Origin: Maribacter sp. ACAM166
GTDB lineage: Bacteria > Bacteroidota > Bacteroidia > Flavobacteriales > Flavobacteriaceae
Assembly (NCBI RefSeq): GCF_005771495.1
Contig: NZ_VAUW01000042.1
Span: 1 to 32,538 of the forward strand
Direction: 5' to 3'
DNA length: 32,538 nt
A model generated the notes under the pieces. It ran no database searches and had not been told where the DNA came from. It saw only the letters and a list, made by a program, of their open reading frames with translations. This document shows, in pieces, positions 1 to 8,359 of the stretch. A program made the translations under genes and the position numbers. The number at the start of each line of letters is the position of its first letter. The stretch's first letter is position 1.

Positions 1-1
1 A

Positions 2-160
2 CTGAAAGCTATGGCAAAATACAAATGGTACTTATCAAATCTGGTCGCTTTTATAAGACTCAACCTTTTTGTTAAGGTAGACCTCCAAAAATGGCTCGAC
101 CACCCTTTTCAAGACCATCCGCCGCCTAAACAAAATATCGTACAGGGGGTTCTATTCTGA
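2..160 (+). mobile_element. IS4-type transposase, C-terminal end (cut by window edge)
   Basis: An open frame runs from the window edge to a TGA at 158-160, giving 52 residues that include KYKWYLSNLVAFIRLNLFVK and then LQKWLDHPF, a Pro-rich stretch and a final VLF. From memory this is the tail typical of Bacteroidetes IS4-family (DUF4372-type) transposases: a hydrophobic NLVA-IRLNLF segment, a W-hD-PF motif, prolines and a short hydrophobic end. The rest of the gene lies to the left of the window. The element's right end probably falls between the stop and about position 235, but no inverted repeat can be assigned without the other end. The neighbouring M20 fragment points at it and breaks off before reaching it, which fits an insertion followed by decay. 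The family call is by recognition only. Confidence 0.65.
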
Positions 161-265
161 AAAAAACCAAAACGGTAGCTTTAGGTCAATGAAAACAGTA
201 AAGTTATTCATTCTTGAAAACGTTTAGGACAGGATTGATTGATAACCTTGATTTTACACAAAGGA

Positions 266-614
266 TTAGTGTGCTATTTTACAGCTTTTATTTTGATCAG
301 TCCTTTTCCAGGTATATAATAAGCTGTATTCGCTAATTTTTTCTAAAGTAAGTTGCTCATGAACAAGAGGGAAAGTGTCATGGAGGAATTGATAAATCCA
401 GTAAAGGCAGTGGAATCTGGAATAGCATCCTCAATAAAGGAAATCGTTGGATACTGAATTGCTTTAGATAGATTTTCGTAAACAGCGTCAGAAATCATTA
501 ATTTTTAAAGCGTGTCAGGTGCGACCTATTTTGAACTTAACGATAGCGTGTTAAAAAGGAGGATGCTCATGATAATGACAGTAATTACTAAAAGGCCGAG
601 TAGTATTTTTTCAT
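266..614 (-). pseudogene. Decayed M20-family peptidase, N-terminal fragment
   Basis: Reading leftwards from an ATG at 614, the pieces of an M20 peptidase (carboxypeptidase-S/PM20D1-like) N-terminus appear in order across frames. First comes a membrane anchor, KILLGLLVITVIIMSILLFN. Then SDAVYENLSKAIQYPTISF, and finally YQFLHDTFPLVHEQL followed by EKISEYSLLYTWK. Damage is plain: a frameshift in the A-run right after the start (606-611), in-frame stops after LSLSSK and after VAPDTL, a second frameshift after DSTAFTG, and a stop at 266-268. The sequence breaks off where the metal-binding HxD motif should follow, so no active enzyme can be made. It lies between the IS4 fragment and mltF. The family assignment rests on remembered motifs and was not searched. 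Confidence 0.7.
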
Positions 615-733
615 AATAGGGTTGGTTTATAAGAGTAGGTTGAACTTTTTTTCTTTATATAATGTAGATAAAATAGATAAGAAAATACGTAACTCAGGAA
701 TTATTGTGAATTTGAATTTTTTAGAGGTAATGG

Positions 734-2188
734 TCAATGAGTATTAGCTGATTTCTTTTTTTGAATAAAATTCACATAGTGATCATACCGTTCAAAGATT
801 TGGTCAACGTAATTATAAGGTTCAATTCCGTTTACGTATCCATAGTTAATAGATGGATGATTATAATTTTGGGGATAACTCAATGCCAATAGCATTTCAT
901 TTACATTGCGATCCCAGACATTAGGGTTTAATTTGTTCATTTTTGCAAGCAATCGCGCATCCTTAATATGATAATACCCACTATTATAGGCAGCCATGGT
1001 AAACTTAATTCGCTGAACGGAATCTGTAATTTCTTCAAAGTTATCATAGATACTTCTGAGATACTTTGATCCAGCGTTAATATTATCTATAGGTTCCATA
1101 CTATTTTCTAGTCCCATCTCCTTTGCTGTGTTTGGCATAAGTTGCATTAGTCCTTCTGCTCCTGTCCAAGAGTTGGCGTCAATGTCAAACCGTGATTCTT
1201 GATATACCAAGGAAGCCAATAGTCTCCAATCCCATCCAAGTTTTTTCGCATTTTCCTTAATGATATCATCGTATTTGCTTATTTGATTATTGCTTAGGCT
1301 GTAAAAATCACTTTGCACCCTACGGTTAAAAGTTCTTTTATTTCTAAAGTACTTATTGTAAATAACGTAATAGTCTGATTTCTTTTTTTCATCTTCAATC
1401 CAATCATTGGTCTTTGTCAATAATTCCTTGGAGTTTTTATGAACGGCCCAAGCTATCCGCTGAGAAAAACTAACCGGTACAGAAACATCCAAAATTGGAT
1501 AATAAGAGGCGTTAATATGAGCTAGATTTTTATCAGCTAGGGTATATTTTATTTCTCCATCGGCAACCATTTTTATAATTTCGGCGGTGGCCAATTTACC
1601 CTTTAGGGTATCTACAAATATAGTTCCGCCAATTTCCCTTGAGAGATTTTGCAGTCGCTCAAAATAAGAGGAACTATAACGTACAGAAACAGTATCATCA
1701 ATAAGCTGTATAGGATCCATCACCAACTGTTCTTTAATATTATCCAAAGTTAATTTTCGCCAGTTTTTTGGTTTTCGTTGCACGAGTACTTGTTTGGTTA
1801 AATAAAGATAATCGGTAAATGCGGCAATTTTTTTACGGTCTGTAGTCACTGCTAAACCGTAAGCAACAATATCAACAGTCCCTTTATTCAATTCGGTTAA
1901 AAGTGAATTTAGGTCTTCTGAAACTATGACCTCCAACTCTAGGTCAAAATGAGCCGCCAGTCTTTCCAAGAGTTCATATTCATACCCCATTGGTCTTCCT
2001 TTATAAAGAAAATAGCTAGTACTACTGTAAGCAATTAGTGCTCTTAATTTTCCATCTTTTTTTATTTCATCGAAACTTCTACAGTTTGAACTAGTTTCGT
2101 TTTGATTTAAATCAACTTTTTCGGTTTTGGTCGTACAGGATATGAAAATAGCACTACTAAAAAATAAAATAATAATCTTTTTAAACAT
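734..2188 (-). CDS. mltF: Membrane-bound lytic murein transglycosylase F (MltF-type lipoprotein)
   Basis: Predicted to cleave the MurNAc-GlcNAc bond of peptidoglycan, leaving 1,6-anhydro ends, from the periplasmic face of the outer membrane. The 484 residues start with a lipoprotein signal ending at Cys18 (FISC). A type-3 solute-binding-protein domain covers about 38-285 (GKLRALIAYSSTSYF, GYEYELLERLA, TVDIVAYGLAVTTDRK). A C-terminal SLT domain covers about 305-470. The catalytic Glu is E331 in VYQESRFD, followed by GAEGLMQLMPNTA and AAYNSGY, the three family motifs. This two-domain order is diagnostic of MltF; in that family the N-terminal domain is a regulatory ligand-binding module rather than a transporter part. 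It is 34 bp downstream of the aminotransferase gene on the same strand, so co-transcription is possible. No terminator is visible after the stop. Confidence 0.9.
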   Translation of the reverse strand: MFKKIIILFFSSAIFISCTTKTEKVDLNQNETSSNCRSFDEIKKDGKLRALIAYSSTSYFLYKGRPMGYEYELLERLAAHFDLELEVIVSEDLNSLLTELNKGTVDIVAYGLAVTTDRKKIAAFTDYLYLTKQVLVQRKPKNWRKLTLDNIKEQLVMDPIQLIDDTVSVRYSSSYFERLQNLSREIGGTIFVDTLKGKLATAEIIKMVADGEIKYTLADKNLAHINASYYPILDVSVPVSFSQRIAWAVHKNSKELLTKTNDWIEDEKKKSDYYVIYNKYFRNKRTFNRRVQSDFYSLSNNQISKYDDIIKENAKKLGWDWRLLASLVYQESRFDIDANSWTGAEGLMQLMPNTAKEMGLENSMEPIDNINAGSKYLRSIYDNFEEITDSVQRIKFTMAAYNSGYYHIKDARLLAKMNKLNPNVWDRNVNEMLLALSYPQNYNHPSINYGYVNGIEPYNYVDQIFERYDHYVNFIQKKKSANTH

Positions 2189-2222
2189 ATAATTTAGTGC
2201 TTGGAATTTGTTTTGAATAATT

Positions 2223-3338
2223 TTAAGACATAACCTTTTTAAGTCCTTTATCGAAGAGTTTCATATCGTCTAAGGTTCCTGTGCTAATTCTAGCCCAATC
2301 ATAGAATGGAGGGAACGGCCTACCTATAAGAACATTCTGTTTTTTCATAGCAGTTATTATTTCAGATATCGGTCTTCCTGTTTTGAAAAACACAAAGTTG
2401 GTATGTGATTTTTGGTGCTCAAGGTTTAAATCATCTAATGTTTTGTAAATCTGATTTTTAGCTTCTGTATTTTTAATAACACTAAATTTATAAAATTCAT
2501 CGTCGGTAAGTGCCGCTTTAGCAGCTTCAATGGCAATAACATTGGTCATTGCCATAATATTCTTTTTAAGTCTTGTGGCAATATCAGGTCGAGCAACCAA
2601 ATATCCTATTCGCAAACCGGCAAGCCCATGAACTTTTGAAAAGGTCTTTGAAACGATGACATTCATATTTTCTTTTACTAACTCAACCATGGATGGATAA
2701 TCTGGTTCGGTAATAAAATCGTAGTAGGCCTCATCACTGAATACCATAGTTTTATTACTTACTGATGAACAGAAATCTCTTAGTTTATCTTTATCAATCA
2801 ATGTACCTGTGGGGTTGTTCGGGTTGCAAATAAAAACCAAACTTGTTTTAGCAGTTATGCGCTTCTCCATTTCGTCTAGATTATGTCCCATATTTTTATC
2901 TACAGGTACTCGATGAACAAATCCACCACTATTTTCAGCATAGGTTAAAAGCGATTGAAAAGTAGGGTCGGCTGCAATTATTTCACCTCCATTCAACCCG
3001 TAGGTTAATCCCGCTGCCTTTAAGCCTTCTGTAGAACCACCAGTTACGACAATATGGTCTTTGGTAACTCCTTCTTTACGTGCTATCTGTTCAACCAATG
3101 GATGAAAAATCATGGATGGATACCTACAGGCCAAGTCTAAAGAATTTGTAATTACTTTTCTTACTGCCTTTGAGGGGCCATAAGGATTTTCGTTAGAGTT
3201 TAATTTTGCGACACCGTTCAGTTTACTGTCGATAGGCGTATAGAGATTCATAGCCATCGAACTAAATCCCCCTAATAAAGTAAAACCACTGGATAGTCCA
3301 GCAGTTTTAAGCCATTTTCTTCGGTCAATGCTATTCAT
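2223..3338 (-). CDS. Tat-signal PLP-dependent aminotransferase (HisC-like, fold type I)
   Basis: A 371-residue class I/II aminotransferase resembling histidinol-phosphate aminotransferase. Visible PLP motifs are the substrate loop KLNSNENPYGPS (45-56), the phosphate-binding turn TGGSTEG (99-105), CNPNNPTGT (171-179), the DEAYYDF strand (202-208), the Schiff-base lysine K235 in TFSKVHGLAGLRIGY, and the conserved Arg near RISTG at the C-terminus. The first 30 residues carry a twin-arginine motif (DRRKWLK) followed by a hydrophobic segment, so the folded, cofactor-loaded enzyme is probably exported. That is unusual for this family, whose biosynthetic members are cytoplasmic. No his genes are nearby, so a histidine-pathway role is not supported and the substrate is unknown. 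It lies between a membrane protein and mltF on the same strand. Confidence 0.8.
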   Translation of the reverse strand: MNSIDRRKWLKTAGLSSGFTLLGGFSSMAMNLYTPIDSKLNGVAKLNSNENPYGPSKAVRKVITNSLDLACRYPSMIFHPLVEQIARKEGVTKDHIVVTGGSTEGLKAAGLTYGLNGGEIIAADPTFQSLLTYAENSGGFVHRVPVDKNMGHNLDEMEKRITAKTSLVFICNPNNPTGTLIDKDKLRDFCSSVSNKTMVFSDEAYYDFITEPDYPSMVELVKENMNVIVSKTFSKVHGLAGLRIGYLVARPDIATRLKKNIMAMTNVIAIEAAKAALTDDEFYKFSVIKNTEAKNQIYKTLDDLNLEHQKSHTNFVFFKTGRPISEIITAMKKQNVLIGRPFPPFYDWARISTGTLDDMKLFDKGLKKVMS

Positions 3339-3414
3339 ATGTAAACCCTTTGGGCATAAGATACAAAAAACCAGATTATATTTTTTAGAGGTAGATTATG
3401 GGTGTTTAGCCGTT

Positions 3415-3978
3415 TTAAGAAAAAAGTTCTTCATTATTGCTGTCCTCTTTTTGTGATTTAGGGGGTGCAAAAATATCTTTGAGAATATAACTTGTAACAA
3501 TAGTGAGGCCAACGGTTAAAGTCGGTATTGAATATTCCCAATTAAGAAGATGCATAAGGCTGCCTAATATGATGGTTAAAACACCAATGACCATCACAAT
3601 ATTCCAAATAATATCGGTTAAACTATTTTTCATATTTCTGTCTTTGTCCATAAAGTAAGCGGTACCTTCCATAGCAAACCATGCTATAAATGTGAGCGCG
3701 GTGCCGATTTGAAATAGTAATGTATACGGGAAATTCAAAATCGTTAAAAGACCGTTTGTTGTCCAAAATGACACCAATGCCATTTTTATGAAATCGACTG
3801 GGTTCTTTACTTCTTTCTTTAAAAACCGCACTGCATATAAAATCAGGATAGCCGCAAATGATGTAAATATGATACCAGCAGCGTAGGGCCAATGTAGCAC
3901 ACGCATAAGCATTCCTATTAAAAGGGTTGATAATGCCGCTCTTATTTCATTTTTAAGTGCTTTTTTGGAATTTTCCAT
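3415..3978 (-). CDS. Six-helix membrane protein, GldL-like character
   Basis: A 187-residue hydrophobic protein of unknown function. Six membrane segments can be drawn at about 14-30, 33-53, 63-83, 87-106, 120-147 and 151-170, with a charged tail (KSQKEDSNNEEL) likely in the cytoplasm. The protein looks like an internal duplication: segments 1-2 contain MLMRVLHWPYAAGI and segments 5-6 contain SLMHLLNWEYSIPT. The repeated M-h-LhW-Y pattern resembles the transmembrane part of gliding/T9SS protein GldL and small Bacteroidetes membrane proteins annotated as GldL-related. The gliding genes themselves (gldK, gldM, gldN) are absent here and the length differs from GldL, so that role is not claimed. 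It is 9 bp downstream of the zinc-finger/nuclease-like gene and probably co-transcribed with it. Confidence 0.7.
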   Translation of the reverse strand: MENSKKALKNEIRAALSTLLIGMLMRVLHWPYAAGIIFTSFAAILILYAVRFLKKEVKNPVDFIKMALVSFWTTNGLLTILNFPYTLLFQIGTALTFIAWFAMEGTAYFMDKDRNMKNSLTDIIWNIVMVIGVLTIILGSLMHLLNWEYSIPTLTVGLTIVTSYILKDIFAPPKSQKEDSNNEELFS

Positions 3979-3987
3979 CCTTGTTTT

Positions 3988-4434
3988 TTATTTGATCACT
4001 TTGATGTGCTCTTTAAGACCTTCCATGATTCCAATAATATTATTAACGGTCTCATTTAAATAGTACCGCACAACAATATGGGGAATTCGAATGGTCGTAA
4101 AACCATTTTTGATGGAGTGCATCGCTTCTTCTAAATTATTGATAGCTTCATGTTCAGTAAGCTTATCATATTCAGAATCGATTTCGATATTAAGTTTTAC
4201 ACGAGAAACGGCGATGTCTATAGATTTTTTACCATCCCACCATTCTAGCATTGAATTGACACCAGCTTCTTTTAGGGCATAATATAATTGTATGGCCTCT
4301 AAGGGGGTGTCATGTTTCTTGATTAAAAGTTCAATACGTTCATAATGTTTGGAGCAGAGTTCTACACCTGCGCTGTCCATTGCGTTCTTATGATCTATAT
4401 AACCGAGTTCTTTCTTACATTCTAAACAAATCAT
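3988..4434 (-). CDS. Small zinc-finger plus PD-(D/E)XK-like protein, function unknown
   Basis: A 148-residue protein with two parts. The N-terminus has C3-x2-C6 and C27-x2-H30, spaced like a small treble-clef zinc site. The C-terminal half (about 65-148) reads as a restriction-endonuclease-like core: D73 in SIDIAV, then E84 and D86 in KLNIEID, then helices and the strand FTTIRIPHIVVR. This resembles DUF559/Vsr-type proteins in which a D...E-x-D cluster binds metal. Activity is not shown; the usual lysine of the ExK motif is Asp here. No restriction or methylase genes are adjacent. It is the first gene of a leftward group and is divergent from the Nramp/pxp operon. The family call is moderately sure and the function is unknown. 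Confidence 0.6.
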   Translation of the reverse strand: MICLECKKELGYIDHKNAMDSAGVELCSKHYERIELLIKKHDTPLEAIQLYYALKEAGVNSMLEWWDGKKSIDIAVSRVKLNIEIDSEYDKLTEHEAINNLEEAMHSIKNGFTTIRIPHIVVRYYLNETVNNIIGIMEGLKEHIKVIK

Positions 4435-4613
4435 TAATAGGTTAAGTTTAAGTTTAAGGTTTGGGAATATTATAACTTGTATATTTTCACAATAGTATAT
4501 AACCTCGATGAAAGACCTATAACCTTTAGACGAATGGTGTTTATTTAGATGAACGGCATTTTTAAATGTTAAAACTGTGGTGAAATAGATTTAGATGACC
4601 GTGAACGAATTCA

Positions 4614-4621
4614 TATTTTTG
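4614..4621 (+). promoter_or_regulatory. Candidate -7 promoter box for the Nramp-pxpABC operon
   Basis: TATTTTTG matches the Bacteroidetes -7 consensus TAnnTTTG and would start transcription about 25-30 nt before the transporter ATG at 4655. No clear TTG -33 element lies at the usual 17-23 nt spacing, so this is tentative. The rest of the 220-bp divergent gap holds only a short tandem repeat of TTAAGT units near 4443. Confidence 0.35.
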
Positions 4622-4654
4622 AGATTATATTTACAAGAATGATAATTATGATGA

Positions 4655-5848
4655 ATGTTTAAGAAATTAGGGCCAGGTGTTCTCGTAGCTGCAGCGTTTA
4701 TTGGGCCTGGTACCGTTACTGCATGTACCTTGGCAGGTGTAAATTTTGGCTTTAGTTTGCTATGGGCCATGCTGTTATCGATTATTGCAACCTATGTTCT
4801 TCAAGAAATGTCGGCAAGATTGGGGATAATTACCCAGAAAGGATTGGCAGATGTAATAAAACAAGAGCTTAATAATGGCTGGATACGTAATAGTGTGATA
4901 GGTCTTATTTTTTCTGCTATTATTATAGGTAACGCTTCTTATGAAGCAGGTAATATTGGTGGCGCCACCTTAGGTATGGAAGCACTATTTGGTTTAGCTT
5001 ATAGTAAGTTATACCCATCTATTATTGGTGTTATAGCTTTTGTGCTATTATATTTTGGGAATTATAAAGCGCTCGAAAAAGTGTTTATCTTCCTCGTGCT
5101 TATAATGAGTCTTTCCTTTATAGCTACCGCTGTTTTAACCAAACCGAATGTTTGGGAATTGATAAAAGGATTATTCGTGCCAAGTATACCTGAAGGAGGT
5201 ATTTTGACAATTATAGCTTTGGTCGGTACAACAGTTGTTCCTTATAATCTTTTTTTGCACGCCGCTTTGGTAAGTGAAAAGTGGAAATCGAAAAGTGACT
5301 TGAAATTGGCAAAACGAGATACGTTGGTATCTATAATACTAGGCGGACTTGTGTCTATCAGTATTTTAATATCTGCGGCAGCAATTAAAACTTCAGAAGT
5401 AAACAATGTAATGGATATGGCAAAGGCCTTAGAACCTCTATATGGTTCAGCTGCTCTATATTTCATGGGTATAGGTTTATTTGCTGCAGGCATTACCTCT
5501 GCGATAACAGCTCCTTTGGCCGCAGCGTATGTTGCCAATAGTTGTTTTGGATGGAAAGCTGAATTCAAAGATGCAAAATTTAGATTTATTTGGATTTTGA
5601 TTTTGGTTTTGGGAGTGGTCTTTTTATCATTCGGAATTAAACCGATAGAAATTATAAAATTTGCTCAGATTACCAATGGTCTGCTTTTACCCGTAATAGC
5701 AATCTTTTTGCTGTGGGTCGTAAATAGGGTTGGAGTTATGGGTAAATATAAAAACACCATGATGCAGAATTGTATCGGTTTAGTTATTATTCTCCTTTCT
5801 GTTCTATTGGGCGCTAAAAGTATTCTAACAGTAATAGGATTATTGTAA
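4655..5848 (+). CDS. Nramp-family transporter of the YcsG type, metal site lost
   Basis: A 397-residue integral membrane protein with about 11 helices and an Nramp fold. The inverted-repeat hallmarks in helices 1 and 6 are recognisable but altered. Helix 1 reads GPGVLVAAAFIGPGT, so the canonical DPGN becomes GPGT at 17-20. Helix 6 reads VVPYNLFLH, so the canonical MPHN becomes VPYN at 195-198. The aspartate, asparagine and methionine that bind Mn/Fe in characterised Nramps are therefore missing, which argues against ordinary metal uptake. The gene abuts pxpA with no gap. B. subtilis ycsG, an Nramp homologue, sits beside the ycsF/kipI/kipA equivalents in the same way. A role in moving 5-oxoproline or a related solute is inferred from position and is untested. 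The start is ATG at 4655, just before the conserved helix-1 motif. Confidence 0.8.
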   Translation: MFKKLGPGVLVAAAFIGPGTVTACTLAGVNFGFSLLWAMLLSIIATYVLQEMSARLGIITQKGLADVIKQELNNGWIRNSVIGLIFSAIIIGNASYEAGNIGGATLGMEALFGLAYSKLYPSIIGVIAFVLLYFGNYKALEKVFIFLVLIMSLSFIATAVLTKPNVWELIKGLFVPSIPEGGILTIIALVGTTVVPYNLFLHAALVSEKWKSKSDLKLAKRDTLVSIILGGLVSISILISAAAIKTSEVNNVMDMAKALEPLYGSAALYFMGIGLFAAGITSAITAPLAAAYVANSCFGWKAEFKDAKFRFIWILILVLGVVFLSFGIKPIEIIKFAQITNGLLLPVIAIFLLWVVNRVGVMGKYKNTMMQNCIGLVIILLSVLLGAKSILTVIGLL

Positions 5849-6592
5849 ATGACGAAAAGAACTATGGATATCAATTGTGATGTAGGCGAAGGTATTGGAA
5901 ACGAAGCTGAATTATTCTCGATGATCAGTTCATGCAATATTGCTTGTGGAGTTCACGCTGGGTCTAAAGAAACAATACGTTTATGTTTAAAATTGGCACA
6001 GAAATATAGTGTTAGTATTGGTGCGCATCCCTCTTATCCGGATAAGGAAAATTTCGGGCGTATTTCTTTGGATATAAACGATGAGGATTTGATAAAAAGC
6101 ATAGACGATCAAATGCAGCTGTTCACGACCGAATGTATAAAACTAGGTGTATCGCTTCATCATATTAAACCGCATGGGGCACTTTACAATGATGTAGCCA
6201 AAGATGAACATAAAGCCCAAGTCTTCCTCAAAGCTATTGCACCCTACAAAGAGAAGGTGTTTCTATATGTACCTTGTGGTAGTGTGATTCAAGAAATGGC
6301 CTTGGCAACTAATTTCAAAATTAAACGGGAAGCCTTTGCGGATAGAAACTATAACAATGATTTAAGTTTAGTGTCTAGAAACCAAGAGAATGCATTAATT
6401 TCAAATGGTCAAGCTGTGTTAGAGCACCTGTTACTGATGTACAATGAGAATGTGGTTGAAACATTAAGCGGAGAAAAAATTCCAATATATGCTGATACCT
6501 ATTGTATTCATGGAGATACGCCTGACGCGTCTCAAATTTTAACGTATATTACAAAGCATTTGCCAAAATATAAATTACAATCTAAACCGTGA
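5849..6592 (+). CDS. pxpA: 5-oxoprolinase subunit A (LamB/YcsF family)
   Basis: Subunit of the ATP-dependent PxpABC 5-oxoprolinase, which opens 5-oxo-L-proline (pyroglutamate, a spontaneous damage product of glutamine and glutamate) to glutamate in the cytoplasm. The 247 residues show the family signatures in order: DINCDVGEG near the N-terminus, NIACGVHAGS (usually ending HAGD), IGAHPSYPD, IKPHGALYN, YVPCGS and REAFADRNY, and CIHGDTPDA close to the C-terminus. The length is usual for the family (about 245-255). Its ATG follows the transporter's TAA directly, and its TGA overlaps the GTG start of pxpB, so translational coupling is likely. The Ser in place of Asp in the HAG motif is a minor variation. 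Confidence 0.95.
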   Translation: MTKRTMDINCDVGEGIGNEAELFSMISSCNIACGVHAGSKETIRLCLKLAQKYSVSIGAHPSYPDKENFGRISLDINDEDLIKSIDDQMQLFTTECIKLGVSLHHIKPHGALYNDVAKDEHKAQVFLKAIAPYKEKVFLYVPCGSVIQEMALATNFKIKREAFADRNYNNDLSLVSRNQENALISNGQAVLEHLLLMYNENVVETLSGEKIPIYADTYCIHGDTPDASQILTYITKHLPKYKLQSKP

Positions 6593-7326
6593 ATTCCCCT
6601 GAAATAAATATAAAGTCTTTTGGTGTGCATTCAATCTTAATTGAATGGCCGAATGAGGTGAAAGAGCACATTCTTGAAACTATTTTACGGTTTGAATCTT
6701 TTTTAAGGTCAGATCCGTTAACCGATAAAGACTGGGAAATGGTGCCTTCCTATAATTCTCTTTTACTTATCAATAGAAAAAAATCGATTGATTTTAATAG
6801 TATATCGAAAGACATTAATACATGGTATAATCAATTAGAAGATACTGCAAAACCAGCTAGATACCTTTGGCGTTTGCCAGTTTCTTATGATTTAGAATTC
6901 GGATTAGATCTTCAAGAAGTTTCTGAGAAACTGAATAAATCAATCCCAGAAATTATAGCAATGCACACAGCCACTCATTACACAGTATATGGAATTGGTT
7001 TTTTACCAGGCTTCATGTATCTAGGTGGATTGATAAAGGAGCTAGAGGTTCCAAGAAAAGTAACACCGAGGTCAAAAGTTGTTAAAGGAGCTGTTGGCAT
7101 AGCAGGAAAACAAGCCGGTATTTACCCACAAGAGTCCCCTGGCGGTTGGAATATTATTGGTAATTGTTCGGTGCCTATTTTTGACGCCACAAAAGAGAAT
7201 CCTTGCTTCGTAAATGTTGGTGATAAAATTGAATTCTATGCAATTTCTAGGGCGGAGCATAACCTACATAAAATAGAAGCAGAAGTTGGTATTTATAAAC
7301 CTGAAAAAATTAAGATAGATGCTTAA
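6589..7326 (+). CDS. pxpB: 5-oxoprolinase subunit B (KipI family)
   Basis: PxpB pairs with PxpC to form the ATP-dependent part of 5-oxoprolinase; the B. subtilis homologue KipI is also known as an inhibitor of the sporulation kinase KinA. The 245 residues carry the KipI/carboxyltransferase-domain-1 signatures: HYTVYGIGFLPGFMYLGG, PRKVTPRSKVVKGAVGIAG, and then GIYPQESPGGWNIIG. The start is a GTG at 6589 overlapping the pxpA stop by 4 bp (GTGA). No ATG lies before the conserved region at a better position. The 3' end overlaps pxpC by 8 bp. No sporulation genes exist here, so the oxoprolinase role is the sensible one. Confidence 0.93.
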   Translation: MNSPEINIKSFGVHSILIEWPNEVKEHILETILRFESFLRSDPLTDKDWEMVPSYNSLLLINRKKSIDFNSISKDINTWYNQLEDTAKPARYLWRLPVSYDLEFGLDLQEVSEKLNKSIPEIIAMHTATHYTVYGIGFLPGFMYLGGLIKELEVPRKVTPRSKVVKGAVGIAGKQAGIYPQESPGGWNIIGNCSVPIFDATKENPCFVNVGDKIEFYAISRAEHNLHKIEAEVGIYKPEKIKIDA

Positions 7327-8170
7327 AGTACTTAAAGCAGGTTTTTATACTTCCGTTCAAGATTCAGGTAGATTTAATTACAGAAATAAAGGGGTTCCCG
7401 TTTCTGGTGTTATGGATGAAATGTCTGTGTTTAAGGTCAATTCCTTGTTAGAAAATGATAGTTCATCAGCAGTTTTAGAAATTACCATGACTGGGCCAAC
7501 GTTAGTTTTTGAAGAGGAAACTTATATGGCATTGGGCGGAGCAAAAATGTTAGCCACTTTAAATAATCTGCCAATTCAAAACTATAAGGTCTATCAAATC
7601 GAAGTTGGTGACATTCTCTCTTTCGGTCGACTTGTGAAAGGCTTTAGGTCCTATTTAGGTGTTAAAGGAGGTTTTACGCCGAAGGTGATTTTAGGAAGTA
7701 GATCCTATTACAAACCAATCACAAAAGAAAGTAGGTTGCGAGAGGGTGATTTTGTTCCTTATACGTACCATAAACTATTCCAACCTAAAATTTCAGAAAT
7801 CAAAGTTGCTTCTTTTTTAGATGACACTATATTAGAAGTAAGTAAAGGTCCTGAGTTTGAATTGTTAAACGATAAGCAGTTAGAAGAAATATTTTCTAGA
7901 TCTTTTACGGTAGCCCACGAAAATAATAGGATGGCGTATCAAATTAAAGAAACAATTTCTCCACATGAAATATCAATGTTAACCTCGGCAACTTTACCCG
8001 GTACGGTGCAATTAACGCCATCTGGTAAATTAATTGTTTTAATGAAAGACGGTCAAACAACTGGTGGTTATCCGCGGATTATTCAACTGACGGATAGGGC
8101 TATATATATATTGGCGCAAAAAAGAGAAGGAAATCAAATAAGTTTTAAATTGTGCATTAGACTGGTATAA
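7319..8170 (+). CDS. pxpC: 5-oxoprolinase subunit C (KipA family, biotin-dependent carboxylase-like)
   Basis: Third subunit of PxpABC 5-oxoprolinase; the family resembles carboxyltransferase domain 2 of urea amidolyase, but here it serves 5-oxoproline hydrolysis. The 283 residues contain SVQDSGRFNYRNKGVPVSG and MDEMS at the start, then EITMTGPTLVF, LGGAKM, SYLGVKGGF with LGSRSYY, and near the end GQTTGGYPRIIQLTDRAIY. These are the expected landmarks in the expected order, and the length (283, family about 280-330) suggests an intact gene. Its ATG lies inside the end of pxpB (8-bp overlap). It is the last gene of the pxp operon. No convincing intrinsic terminator follows before the ilv leader. 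Confidence 0.93.
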   Translation: MLKVLKAGFYTSVQDSGRFNYRNKGVPVSGVMDEMSVFKVNSLLENDSSSAVLEITMTGPTLVFEEETYMALGGAKMLATLNNLPIQNYKVYQIEVGDILSFGRLVKGFRSYLGVKGGFTPKVILGSRSYYKPITKESRLREGDFVPYTYHKLFQPKISEIKVASFLDDTILEVSKGPEFELLNDKQLEEIFSRSFTVAHENNRMAYQIKETISPHEISMLTSATLPGTVQLTPSGKLIVLMKDGQTTGGYPRIIQLTDRAIYILAQKREGNQISFKLCIRLV

Positions 8171-8359
8171 GTTTAGGTAACAGTGAATTAAAGCCGTAGA
8201 CTGTGAATACTATTTTTACAGCTAGTTCTTAATATTATTTATATACTAGAATGAGGAATCTCTTTTAAAGTTGGTTTATTTAACGACAACAGGTCTAGCT
8301 GTTATAATAGTTAGTTGTTGATGTTTTTATTGTTTATGAATTTTATGTACTATTGTAAT

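Noticed and set aside
2223..3338. hisC gene of histidine biosynthesis
   Set aside because: A Tat signal is present and no his genes are nearby; similarity to HisC is only at family level.
8218..8302. ACAGCTAG (8218-8225) and CTAGCTGT (8295-8302), an 8-bp inverted repeat
   Set aside because: The arms are short, 69 nt apart, and do not extend; likely chance in AT-rich sequence.
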